A stretch of DNA of 9,172 nt from an uncultured Clostridia bacterium (lineage in GTDB: Bacteria > Bacillota > Clostridia > Oscillospirales > Ruminococcaceae), in contig CANEHP010000087.1 in NCBI GenBank assembly GCA_947427325.1, positions 1 to 9,172 on the forward strand, in the 5' to 3' direction. Every line of letters starts with the position of its first letter. The stretch's first letter is position 1. Below, piece after piece: positions 1-5,245 of this stretch. Made by a program: the position numbers and the translations under genes. Under the pieces are notes generated by a model. That model did not search any database. It was given only the letters and a program-made list of their open reading frames with translations, and had not been told where the DNA came from.

Positions 1-1
1 A

Positions 2-541
2 GGTGGCAGCTTACGTGTATGGATTGATTTTCATAAGAATAAAAATCATCTATGCACTGCGCTATATAAAGTTATTAAAAATAATCACTTGGGCCCGAGT
101 CTTAATACAGAAGGGGTATTCAGAAAATCATTTATTAAATTGGCTGAGAAAATAATAGATGAATATTTAAAAGCTTTTGGCTATAATCGTTGTGAATTGC
201 CCGAAATTGCGATTTATATCTATGATTTTAAAGATTTCAATTTAGAAATTGCTTATGGTGATGCAATACCACAAATTCAAAAGGTGATATCAAAAAAATA
301 TGAAATTAAAGCAGATGATATTTTTGTATTTTATGAAGCCGCAGTCACTATTTTGATTGAAAGTGATGAAAAATACAAAAGCTTAAACAGCCAAAAAGAT
401 CAAATCATTAGGGACTGTTATAATGAATTGAAAAAATGTGATCCATTTAATTTTGTAGCCATTGAAAATGTAGCCGTTAATTTGTATTTAAAATCCAAAT
501 TAGACAAGCAAAGGTTAAATGAGTATTATATGCGCAGATAA
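2..541 (+). CDS. 3' end of an unrecognised protein gene (left-truncated)
   Basis: The frame is open from the left edge to the TAA at 539-541, giving about 179 residues of a protein whose N-terminus lies outside the window. An internal TTG at 89 could be taken as a start, but there is no ribosome binding site in front of it and the frame stays open and protein-like upstream (G-G-S-L-R-V-W-I-D-F-H), so the partial-gene reading is preferred. The product is soluble-looking, rich in Lys, Ile, Asn and Tyr, mostly helical in character, with no signal peptide or membrane segment. I do not recognise the family and assign no function. Codon use is AT-rich, like the accessory genes to the right and unlike purL at the far end. 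A possible remnant of a second protein follows in another frame. Confidence 0.65.
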   Translation, partial: GGSLRVWIDFHKNKNHLCTALYKVIKNNHLGPSLNTEGVFRKSFIKLAEKIIDEYLKAFGYNRCELPEIAIYIYDFKDFNLEIAYGDAIPQIQKVISKKYEIKADDIFVFYEAAVTILIESDEKYKSLNSQKDQIIRDCYNELKKCDPFNFVAIENVAVNLYLKSKLDKQRLNEYYMRR

Positions 542-666
542 TAATTTTCCGGCGGTGGTATATCTATTATCGGAACGGCAGTTATTACTTTGTGAATAGG
601 GCGAAGGGGACAAAGCTGTTGGAGCAAAGCTATTATGCGGTTTATATAGAGGAGGAGCAAATTTAA
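523..666 (+). pseudogene. Possible C-terminal remnant of a lost gene
   Basis: A 47-codon stretch runs from just after an in-frame TGA (520-522) to the TAA at 664-666, in a different frame from the gene ending at 541. It has no ATG, GTG or TTG near its beginning, but it reads as natural protein, with the tyrosine-rich piece W-Y-I-Y-Y-R-N-G-S-Y-Y-F-V-N-R and an acidic tail E-E-E-Q-I. This suggests the end of a gene whose front was deleted, or a frameshifted tail of the preceding gene. It could also be chance, since the stretch is short. The family is not recognised. Confidence 0.3.
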
Positions 667-687
667 ATATGAGAACAGTGTAAAAAT

Positions 688-742
688 AGCTATGCCGGAA
701 AAGTTTTTGGCGATAGATAAAAGCCGGCGCTTTCCTATAGCT
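688..742. other. Compound hairpin in the intergenic stretch before the tRNA
   Basis: Between the gene remnant and the tRNA the sequence has no convincing ORF. AGCTAT (688-693) can pair with ATAGCT (737-742), and the adjoining GCCGG (694-698) with CCGGC (724-728), leaving an unpaired bulge at 729-736. It is not followed by a T-run, so it is not a standard terminator. Its function is unknown and it may be fortuitous. Confidence 0.25.
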
Positions 743-768
743 TTCTTTACAATTTAGTTATATCAAGG

Positions 769-799
769 TTTGCCGGATTTTTCTGATTTTTCCGGCAAA
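769..799. other. Perfect 9-bp hairpin upstream of tRNA-Leu
   Basis: TTTGCCGGA (769-777) and TCCGGCAAA (791-799) are exact reverse complements separated by a 13-base T-rich loop. The hairpin ends 20 bases before the mature tRNA 5' end. No T-run follows on either strand, so it is not a canonical intrinsic terminator. It could be a structured part of the pre-tRNA leader or a leftover terminator whose tail has decayed. No clear promoter for the tRNA is visible in 667-819. Confidence 0.4.
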
Positions 800-819
800 A
801 ATCGGCAAAAAACAAATAT

Positions 820-904
820 GCGCCCGTGGCGGAACTGGCAGACGCGTTGGATTTAGGTTCCAATTTCGAGAGAAGTGCAGGTTCGATTCCTGTCGGGCGC
901 ACCA
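820..904 (+). tRNA. tRNA-Leu, anticodon UAG, CCA encoded
   Basis: This is a full type II (long variable arm) tRNA. The acceptor arms GCGCCCG (820-826) and CGGGCGC (894-900) pair perfectly, followed by discriminator A901 and an encoded CCA (902-904). The anticodon stem is TTGGA (847-851) with TCCAA (859-863) around the loop TTTAGGT. Bases 854-856 are TAG, so the anticodon is UAG, which reads CUN leucine codons. The T arm contains the GTTCGATTC signature (881-889). The extra arm between the anticodon and T stems is longer than in class I tRNAs, as expected for leucine. The gene is immediately followed by a hairpin overlapping the terminal A of CCA and by a strong terminator. Confidence 0.96.
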
Positions 905-918
905 GTCGCAAGGCGACT
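904..918 (+). other. Small hairpin AGTCGC-AAG-GCGACT abutting the tRNA 3' end
   Basis: AGTCGC (904-909) and GCGACT (913-918) pair perfectly around AAG, beginning on the last A of the tRNA CCA. The same hairpin recurs at 993-1007 in the second tail unit, where no tRNA precedes it. It may act as a 3'-processing boundary element. That role is inferred only from position and repetition. Confidence 0.5.
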
Positions 919-921
919 CCT

Positions 922-955
922 AATATGCTCCCAACGAACAGGGAGCATATTTTTT
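922..955 (+). terminator. Intrinsic terminator of tRNA-Leu
   Basis: AATATGCTCCC (922-932) pairs perfectly with GGGAGCATATT (941-951) over an 8-base loop, and a T-run ends the structure at 955. Spacing from the tRNA is short, so this is its obvious terminator. Confidence 0.9.
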
Positions 956-1010
956 GACTACTTCCCGAAAATCTTTTTGGTCACAATAACACAGTCGCAA
1001 GGCGACTCCT

Positions 1011-1042
1011 AATACGCTCCCAATTTTATGGGAGCGTATTTT
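1011..1042 (+). terminator. Second-copy terminator with covarying stem
   Basis: AATACGCTCCC (1011-1021) pairs with GGGAGCGTATT (1030-1040) over an 8-base loop, followed by a short T-run. It is the counterpart of the stem at 922-951 with one compensating base-pair change. No gene lies between the two terminators. Confidence 0.75.
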
Positions 1043-1174
1043 CATGTAATCATTTCCCAAAATCCTTTTGGTAACGATAATACAAACGGCGCAAACTCGA
1101 ACCACCCGATGCAGCTGTATTTCTTGAAGAAAGCAGTCGCCGTGGTATTCAGATTCGCGAAAACAAGGTAAAAC

Positions 1175-1210
1175 AAAAAGCCCGCTTCGGACAACCGAGG
1201 CGGGCTTTTT
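1175..1210. terminator. Strong bidirectional intrinsic terminator
   Basis: AAAAAGCCCGC (1175-1185) pairs with GCGGGCTTTTT (1200-1210). The inner TTCGG/CCGAG pairs extend the stem to 16 bp with one wobble, around the loop ACAA. The A-run and T-run give termination on both strands: for any readthrough from the tRNA side, and for the minus-strand antitoxin unit ending at 1218. Between 1084 and 1174 I see no supported gene, only short unassigned reading frames. Confidence 0.88.
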
Positions 1211-1217
1211 GCCGATT

Positions 1218-1502
1218 TTAAATATCCACGCCATAAAATTCTCTAATAACTTCGGCGGTTGCGTATTCCCGATCTAAAAGTGTGCAGTCCTCGTAAAACT
1301 CAACCAAGAAATCATCTTCAAGCCCTCTGTTAGCCGCCTGCACCATTAGCGCGTGACCGTTTCCCAAAGCATACCACCTTTTCCTTTTGGGGTCTTTTAG
1401 GTATGTGTCCTCCGCTGCCTTAAATTCTTTTAAGAACGCATCCCACTCTGATTTTTGCTTTGCAACGTGTTTTTTATTATTACATATATCTTTATTCCTA
1501 AA
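1218..1502 (-). pseudogene. Start-less ORF in frame behind the antitoxin
   Basis: Directly after the antitoxin stop (TAA, 1505-1503) the same frame stays open for about 94 codons to a TAA at 1220-1218. The translation is strongly protein-like: S-E-W-D-A-F-L-K-E-F, then D-P-K-R-K-R-W-Y-A-L-G-N-G-H, ending E-V-I-R-E-F-Y-G-V-D-I. There is no ATG, GTG or TTG before the middle of it. An AGGA lies a few bases upstream of an ATG, but that ATG is in the wrong frame and is followed at once by TAA. Likely explanations are a frameshift that destroyed the start, a broken fusion with the antitoxin, or a rare ATA start. The position, downstream of an antitoxin, is where a toxin would normally lie, but the sequence does not resemble RelE/ParE, Doc or Txe. 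The family is not recognised. The bidirectional terminator at 1175-1210 ends the unit. Confidence 0.5.
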
Positions 1503-1730
1503 TTATTTCAAGTACACTCCCCTTTTTCTGTGAACCCTTGTTTTTTCATCCGCCAAAAACTCCGCCCGGAGCTTTAACTCTTTCTCTATCCTTGTATAGG
1601 TATCCATATCCATAACCACTAAATCTACCTCATCGCTCTTTATAAGGAAAACAGGTTCTTTTGTCTTTCTGCATAGCTCAGCGATTTCATCGTAATTCTC
1701 ACGAATTGTGTTTAAAGGACGTATATTCAT
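1503..1730 (-). CDS. Phd/YefM-family antitoxin-like protein
   Basis: A 75-residue protein with the Phd/YefM layout. The N-terminal N-I-R-P-L-N-T-I-R-E-N-Y-D-E-I segment forms the DNA-binding dimer, then comes the typical K-E-P-V-F-L-I-K strand with V-D-L-V-V-M-D-M-D-T-Y, and a helix E-K-E-L-K-L-R-A-E-F-L leads into a short basic tail. Family members bind their own operator and neutralise a toxin through the C-terminal tail. Here the tail (after about residue 60) is short and does not look like a standard toxin-binding segment, and no recognisable toxin follows. The ATG is preceded by a good AAGGAG site. Transcription should start from the TTGACA/TATACT promoter in the shared divergent region. 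It could be an orphan antitoxin or act with an unknown partner. Confidence 0.8.
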   Translation of the reverse strand: MNIRPLNTIRENYDEIAELCRKTKEPVFLIKSDEVDLVVMDMDTYTRIEKELKLRAEFLADEKTRVHRKRGVYLK

Positions 1731-1780
1731 ATTGTTATCTCCTTTTTAGCAATGATTGTATAACATAATTTATAACATAT

Positions 1781-1810
1781 AGTATATCATATTATTTGTA
1801 ACAATGTCAA
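1781..1810 (-). promoter_or_regulatory. Promoter of the antitoxin gene
   Basis: On the minus strand, TTGACA (1810-1805) is followed after 18 bases by TATACT (1786-1781). The -10 box lies inside the left arm of the 14-bp inverted repeat, so a protein bound there would block it. Confidence 0.7.
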
Positions 1811-1825
1811 GTTATACTATATGTT
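1796..1825 (+). promoter_or_regulatory. Probable promoter of the ribbon-helix-helix gene
   Basis: TTGTAA (1796-1801) and TATGTT (1820-1825) with an 18-base spacer. Both boxes are imperfect, so this is weaker than the opposing promoter. The transcript would have a very short leader before GAGGTG and the ATG at 1838. Confidence 0.4.
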
Positions 1826-1837
1826 AGAGGTGATAAT

Positions 1838-2029
1838 ATGTCAAAAAAGCTGCAAATAAGCAAACGCTCCAACATAAAGGGCGAGGACGGATATAAGGTG
1901 TTTTCTGTTCGGATCAAGGACGAAACCGTCGATAAGCTGGAGGACATCGCTAAAAAGACCAACCGTTCTCGCAACGAGCTTATCAATATGATGTTGGAGT
2001 TTGGGATTGAAAATTGTGAAATTATTTAG
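1838..2029 (+). CDS. Ribbon-helix-helix (CopG/Arc-like) DNA-binding protein
   Basis: A 63-residue protein. A charged N-terminus is followed by the beta-strand Y-K-V-F-S-V-R-I-K, helix D-E-T-V-D-K-L-E-D-I-A-K-K-T, the turn N-R-S-R-N-E and helix L-I-N-M-M-L-E-F-G-I, the classic ribbon-helix-helix fold that binds DNA as a dimer. Such small proteins are common as autoregulators, plasmid copy-control factors and antitoxins. The ATG at 1838 has a GAGGTG ribosome binding site 5 bases upstream. It is divergent from the Phd-like gene with a shared palindromic promoter region, so it may regulate both. No partner toxin is adjacent: a terminator follows at once. Confidence 0.82.
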   Translation: MSKKLQISKRSNIKGEDGYKVFSVRIKDETVDKLEDIAKKTNRSRNELINMMLEFGIENCEII

Positions 2030-2088
2030 TCTTTATAATAATAGGCAATAACTCTGCTTGAATTTATACAGGCGGTCATTAGCTTATT

Positions 2089-2139
2089 AAAAAACTACCT
2101 GCAAACGACAAGAAAGCTTGTCGCTGCGGGTAGTTTTTT
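2089..2139. terminator. Bidirectional terminator between convergent genes
   Basis: AAAAAACTACC (2089-2099) pairs with GGTAGTTTTTT (2129-2139), and an inner CGACAAG/CTTGTCG stem (2106-2112, 2117-2123) caps it with the loop AAAG. Runs of A and T at the two ends suit termination of the ribbon-helix-helix gene on plus and of the membrane-protein operon on minus. Confidence 0.88.
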
Positions 2140-2192
2140 GACATCAACAGCTTTGTTATAAAGCTATATTCATCAGTTTTTTCTTTACAACC

Positions 2193-3227
2193 TTATTGAC
2201 ATCTATCCCGGATTCTCCTTCGGTAATTTTGAACATCATATTCAAAAATTCGGGCTATGTTGCTTGTGAATACGATCATTACAATGTTGTAAGCAATATA
2301 TAATAACACACTGATCAAAGGTAAAAGGTCTATCCAACTATTTATATTTCCTATTCTTAAAAGGAATATTAAAAAATTGCTAAAGAAACCTATAATCATA
2401 AAAATCCGTACTGTTAAAACCGCCCACCGTTTCTTTACAATAATTCCGATACCGAAAAACAACCTTATGAATAAATAAATAATCGAGATGATTATTTCTG
2501 TTTTATAAAGACCAATTACTCTTATAAATTCATCAATACCATTTGCTGTTTTAAATACATCAGCATTAAACAATAAATCCAATATATATTGTATATGTGG
2601 CAAAACAGCGATTATTACGGGTATTATGCCTAATATCAGGTCGCCTAAAATATAAAGCAAGCCTGTTAAGCAAAACATATCTTGATCCTTTTTGCATGTT
2701 ATTATTTTATTGCCGGGAACATAACCTTTAAAAAGCTTACTAACTGAAATACTTGTTAAAACAATCATTACAATCTGGAGGACAAGAGTTGTCGATATAT
2801 TATCTACAAAAAAATCGAAAATCGATGCCGTTTTTATGAGACTAAGAATTTTAAGTAGATCACCTTGTGGATCACCTTTAAGAAGAATTAACAGAAGACA
2901 AAAAGATGCTAATAGGTTGATAATCCTACAAATCAGTTGAATTAAAACCGCCCACGATTGTCTGCAAATAATTGCAAAGCCGAAAAAAGTTTGGATAGCT
3001 ATCGCCAAATAGGGCAAAATTATAGATTCCATATCGGGGTATCCCACCATATTAACCATATAATTCACATCCAATATAACCGAACCTATTATTAATGATA
3101 TCAGATTTACAATAGGAGTTGCAAATCCCACCACGAAAAGCAAAATATCCTCTTTATCATATAACAACTTGGCTTTACCGTTTTTATGAATCAATTCCGA
3201 CGACTTACTTTTACAAAACATTTTCAT
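2193..3227 (-). CDS. Multi-pass membrane protein with internal duplication
   Basis: 344 residues, very hydrophobic, about eight predicted membrane segments. The two halves repeat one another: F-F-G-F-A-I-I-C-R-Q-S-W-A-V-L at 81-95 matches F-F-G-I-G-I-I-V-K-K-R-W-A-V-L at 257-271, 176 residues apart. Each is followed by an R-I-x-x-(I/L) helix and a final segment ending in a short Lys/Arg-rich loop (S-K-L-F-K-G near 167; A-R-I-F-E near 330). Each half therefore looks like one module of four membrane segments. A charged N-terminal tail of about 25 residues precedes the first segment, and there is no cleavable signal. It lies 79 bp downstream of the other membrane-protein gene on the same strand with no terminator between, so the two are probably co-transcribed. 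I do not recognise the family. Transport, immunity or sensing are all possible. Confidence 0.75.
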   Translation of the reverse strand: MKMFCKSKSSELIHKNGKAKLLYDKEDILLFVVGFATPIVNLISLIIGSVILDVNYMVNMVGYPDMESIILPYLAIAIQTFFGFAIICRQSWAVLIQLICRIINLLASFCLLLILLKGDPQGDLLKILSLIKTASIFDFFVDNISTTLVLQIVMIVLTSISVSKLFKGYVPGNKIITCKKDQDMFCLTGLLYILGDLILGIIPVIIAVLPHIQYILDLLFNADVFKTANGIDEFIRVIGLYKTEIIISIIYLFIRLFFGIGIIVKKRWAVLTVRIFMIIGFFSNFLIFLLRIGNINSWIDLLPLISVLLYIAYNIVMIVFTSNIARIFEYDVQNYRRRIRDRCQ

Positions 3228-3306
3228 TTCCCTTTCCGAATATTTTTAGTCAAACAATTTTAAATATAATATAAAATGTTATCCATTATATTGAAGCGGT
3301 AATTTT

Positions 3307-4212
3307 CTAATCTTCTTCAGTATCGGCAGCTTTATTATAGAGGAAAGTATATAAAACATTCAAGAGAATCACAGGAAGCGCAAATCGAAGATAATAAAGC
3401 ATTGACGGCTCAGTCACTCCACTAAATATCGGAACATCCCACATCAAAAGCCAAAAGCGTACATAAGTCAACGCAATCAGCCCAATTACCTCAAGAATAC
3501 TGCAAATCCTTACGCCAAGCAACCCATATTTAAACACAAGTTTTCCGTGGCGGTATGATCTTGTTACAGTTAAAATTTTTATTATTGCTGAAATTAAAAG
3601 AAATACTCCAACAACTCCAAAAAATATTTTTCCGTTTGGAATTTCGCGCGTTTTTATGGGTTCAAAGTCTCCACTAATAAGAGTATATTTTTTTCCGTTA
3701 CCCTCAGGTAAGATCAGCATTCCACCTCGATCGCAAAGAGAAAACTTAAAGTTTTCTATGTGGTTTGTTTGAATGAAGTTGTTTAAATCTTCAACATAGT
3801 TATTAATTTTGCCGCTTATTTCTTTCACTTTGTCATCATCCATATCGCCTGTAATATATTTTTTCTCCAAATAAAGTACAAACTGATCGGTATCTGATAT
3901 TTCCTCAAAATCATTATCATACGCAAAATACAATTTTGCATAGTCTTCATCAAACAGCCAATTAAAACGATCATAAATAAAGTAAAAATTCATACGATAC
4001 AAAACAACTTCATCGTCGGTTGTCATTAAATTTGCGACTATAGGTTTTGAATTACGTACAAACAACGCCAAAACACCCGATTTTGTTATCAGCATTGAAA
4101 TAATAAAGGCTATGTACAGTCCTGCTGTTATAACTGCCACCATTACAGTTGCCGTCTTTAATCTTCTTTCGTCCTTTTTCTTATACTTTTCAGCATTTTG
4201 TAATCCAAACAT
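3307..4212 (-). CDS. Membrane protein with a large extracytoplasmic domain
   Basis: 301 residues from the ATG at 4212, chosen because GGGAGGGG (4226-4219) sits just upstream. An in-frame ATG 13 codons earlier (4251) lacks such a site. A Lys/Arg-rich N-terminus is followed by a membrane segment (about 20-42), a hydrophilic, Asp-rich region of about 140 residues predicted outside the cell (Y-D-N-D-F-E-E-I-S-D-T-D and D-M-D-D-D-K-V), then three membrane segments in the last 110 residues and an acidic tail T-E-E-D. The layout, one segment, an outer domain, then three segments, is reminiscent of sensors or permease-like proteins, but no family motif is recognised. It is the first gene of the minus-strand unit and is transcribed from the TTGACA/TATTAT promoter facing the XRE regulator. 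Confidence 0.75.
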   Translation of the reverse strand: MFGLQNAEKYKKKDERRLKTATVMVAVITAGLYIAFIISMLITKSGVLALFVRNSKPIVANLMTTDDEVVLYRMNFYFIYDRFNWLFDEDYAKLYFAYDNDFEEISDTDQFVLYLEKKYITGDMDDDKVKEISGKINNYVEDLNNFIQTNHIENFKFSLCDRGGMLILPEGNGKKYTLISGDFEPIKTREIPNGKIFFGVVGVFLLISAIIKILTVTRSYRHGKLVFKYGLLGVRICSILEVIGLIALTYVRFWLLMWDVPIFSGVTEPSMLYYLRFALPVILLNVLYTFLYNKAADTEED

Positions 4213-4298
4213 AATTATCCCCTCCCAAAACTTAAAAATCTTATTGTACATATTACAATAAGGCTATGAATACATTATATATCATTAGCAGCAACATA

Positions 4299-4327
4299 AT
4301 AATAACATAATATCTTGGGTTTGTCAA
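4299..4327 (-). promoter_or_regulatory. Strong promoter of the membrane-protein unit
   Basis: On the minus strand, TTGACA (4327-4322) is followed after 17 bases by TATTAT (4304-4299). The -35 box overlaps the opposing -35 box of the regulator gene, and the -10 box lies inside an inverted-repeat arm. Confidence 0.78.
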
Positions 4328-4348
4328 TACCCACCAATGATATATGTT
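4321..4348 (+). promoter_or_regulatory. Probable promoter of the XRE regulator
   Basis: TTGTCA (4321-4326) and TATGTT (4343-4348) with a 16-base spacer. The -35 box is nearly the mirror of the opposing TTGACA, so the two promoters cannot easily be used at the same time. Confidence 0.5.
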
Positions 4349-4377
4349 ATTATTTGTTAAAGGAGGAATAGAATAAT

Positions 4378-4719
4378 ATGGCTTATTACAGACGAATAAG
4401 GGAGCTTCGTGAAGATAATGATAAAACTCAAAAGGAAGTGGCGGATTATCTGCAAACGCCCTATCAGTATTACGCAGTCTATGAAAAGGGCGGCAGTGAA
4501 ATTTCCTTTGAAAGGGCAATCGCACTTGCCAACTACTATGACGTAAGTCTTGACTATATCGCAGGAAGAACCAACAACAAAAAGGGCATGAGCTACGGAG
4601 AGCTTACCGAAAATGAGCAGGCTCTGCTTAGTATTCTTTTAAAAATGAATTTGGAAGAAAAGAAAAAGATTTCCGAATTTCTTAAAGCTATACTTGCGGT
4701 GATCGACAATCAAGAATGA
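4378..4719 (+). CDS. XRE-family helix-turn-helix transcriptional regulator
   Basis: 113 residues. An HTH_3/Cro-CI type domain spans about residues 5-62: R-I-R-E-L-R-E-D-N-D-K-T-Q-K-E-V-A-D-Y-L, then the recognition helix Q-Y-Y-A-V-Y-E-K, then F-E-R-A-I-A-L-A-N-Y-Y-D-V-S-L-D-Y-I-A-G. A short helical tail (about 70-113, L-T-E-N-E-Q-A-L-L-S-I-L-L) is the usual oligomerisation region of small clostridial and phage-type regulators. AAGGAGGA (4360-4367) lies upstream of the ATG. It is divergent from two membrane-protein genes across a palindrome-rich region with overlapping promoters, which suggests it represses or switches that unit and itself. Confidence 0.92.
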   Translation: MAYYRRIRELREDNDKTQKEVADYLQTPYQYYAVYEKGGSEISFERAIALANYYDVSLDYIAGRTNNKKGMSYGELTENEQALLSILLKMNLEEKKKISEFLKAILAVIDNQE

Positions 4720-4745
4720 GAACAAGTTCTAATTTTCAAAAAAGA

Positions 4746-4783
4746 AAAAGACTGTCCGAGCCGACGCCCGCAACAGTCTTTTA
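4746..4783. terminator. Bidirectional terminator between XRE gene and RNHCP gene
   Basis: AAAAGACTGT (4746-4755) pairs perfectly with ACAGTCTTTT (4773-4782) around a 17-base GC-rich loop. T-rich sequence follows on the plus strand, and a longer T-run follows on the minus strand, so it should end both convergent transcripts. Confidence 0.8.
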
Positions 4784-4804
4784 TTGAATTTTTAACTCTT
4801 CCGC

Positions 4805-5224
4805 TTATTTTTCATCAGTAAGGGAAAAATCAATCATTATATCTTCGATCCTATCCAAAGGAAAAGGCGGCAGCGCCAACGGCTTTAACGCTATTGACAA
4901 AAGCTTTACCGGATTATCGTCCGCCGCTATGCGGTTGGAGCTTAAACGACCGCATTTTTTACAGCGATGGATCAACGCCCATTCGCCGTCCTTTCTCACC
5001 CAAACTCCTATTGCTTCCATAATGCCCCCGCAGTCTGCCGATCTGTCTCCGGGAATACTATCCAAATGCAAACTTGAAAGACAGTGGGGACAGTGATTCC
5101 TATGCTTACTGCCTGCCCCTCTGTATGAAACGGTTTTACCGCAGTTTGTGCAAACAAAGCTTTGATTTTCGGAAAAATCAACGTTATCATAATTGTGTTT
5201 TGTATTTATATTTCTGTTTCTCAA
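4805..5224 (-). CDS. RNHCP-domain zinc-ribbon protein, TTG start
   Basis: 139 residues. The hallmark H-R-N-H-C-P-H-C-L-S-S is at 41-51. Cysteine pairs C25-C28, C45-C48 and C88-C91 plus C65 give a likely zinc ribbon. D-G-E-W-A-L-I-H-R-C-K-K-C-G (79-92) and N-R-I-A-A-D-D-N-P (97-105) are the conserved C-terminal blocks of the RNHCP family, whose biochemical role is unknown. The start chosen is TTG at 5224-5222, because GGAGG lies 8 bases before it and the family begins near here. The frame is open a further 36 codons upstream, but that extension is the translation of a palindromic repeat and is not protein-like. Nucleic-acid binding is plausible from the zinc ribbon but unproven. Confidence 0.88.
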   Translation of the reverse strand: MRNRNINTKHNYDNVDFSENQSFVCTNCGKTVSYRGAGSKHRNHCPHCLSSLHLDSIPGDRSADCGGIMEAIGVWVRKDGEWALIHRCKKCGRLSSNRIAADDNPVKLLSIALKPLALPPFPLDRIEDIMIDFSLTDEK

Positions 5225-5245
5225 AGTGAATACCTCCAAAAGAAT

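Larger units (their letters stand above)
903..1083 (+). repeat. Two tandem imperfect copies of an 89-bp tRNA-tail unit
   Basis: Unit 1 starts at the CA of the tRNA CCA end (903) and unit 2 at 992, a period of 89 bp. The first 23 bases are identical (903-925 and 992-1014), the match continues through the terminator 5' arm, and it resumes after the loop in a TTCCC-AAAATC-TTTTGGT block (963-980, 1053-1072). Each unit holds a small hairpin followed by a terminator stem-loop. The terminator stems differ by a compensating change: T926-A947 in unit 1 is C1015-G1036 in unit 2. The second copy may be the tail of a tRNA gene that has been lost, or a local duplication. The minus strand can be read as an ORF across it, but that is a shadow. 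Confidence 0.7.
1773..1826. promoter_or_regulatory. Exact 14-bp inverted repeat, likely operator
   Basis: TAACATATAGTATA (1773-1786) and TATACTATATGTTA (1813-1826) are exact reverse complements, centred between the divergent genes with 26 bases between arms. The left arm covers the antitoxin -10 box. The right arm covers the likely -10 region of the ribbon-helix-helix gene. An extra direct copy of TATAACATA (1759-1767) precedes the one at 1771-1779 with a 12-bp period. Autoregulation by either small DNA-binding protein is the expected role, but this is inference. Confidence 0.7.
4277..4354. promoter_or_regulatory. Inverted repeats between XRE gene and membrane operon
   Basis: Two perfect inverted pairs share the right-hand segment. 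AATAATAACAT (4298-4308) matches ATGTTATTATT (4344-4354). ATATATCATT (4277-4286) matches AATGATATAT (4336-4345). A central TGGGT/ACCCA dyad (4316-4320, 4329-4333) lies between, over the overlapping -35 boxes. AACATAAT is also directly repeated at 4293 and 4304, an 11-bp period close to one helical turn. This arrangement suits an operator for the adjacent XRE protein, though binding is inferred. Confidence 0.6.

Noticed and set aside
820..1014. Attachment-site pair of an integrated element at tRNA-Leu
   Set aside because: The repeat lies only 89 bp away, contains almost none of the tRNA itself, and no integrase or distant second copy of the tRNA 3' end was seen in the window.
920..1234. Minus-strand ORF of 104 residues over the tRNA-tail region
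   Set aside because: It crosses three terminator hairpins and two tandem repeat units, has no ribosome site, and its ATG lies inside the end of the real downstream frame.
4253..4525. Minus-strand ORF overlapping the XRE gene
   Set aside because: It is antisense to a well-supported helix-turn-helix gene and runs through its promoter region.
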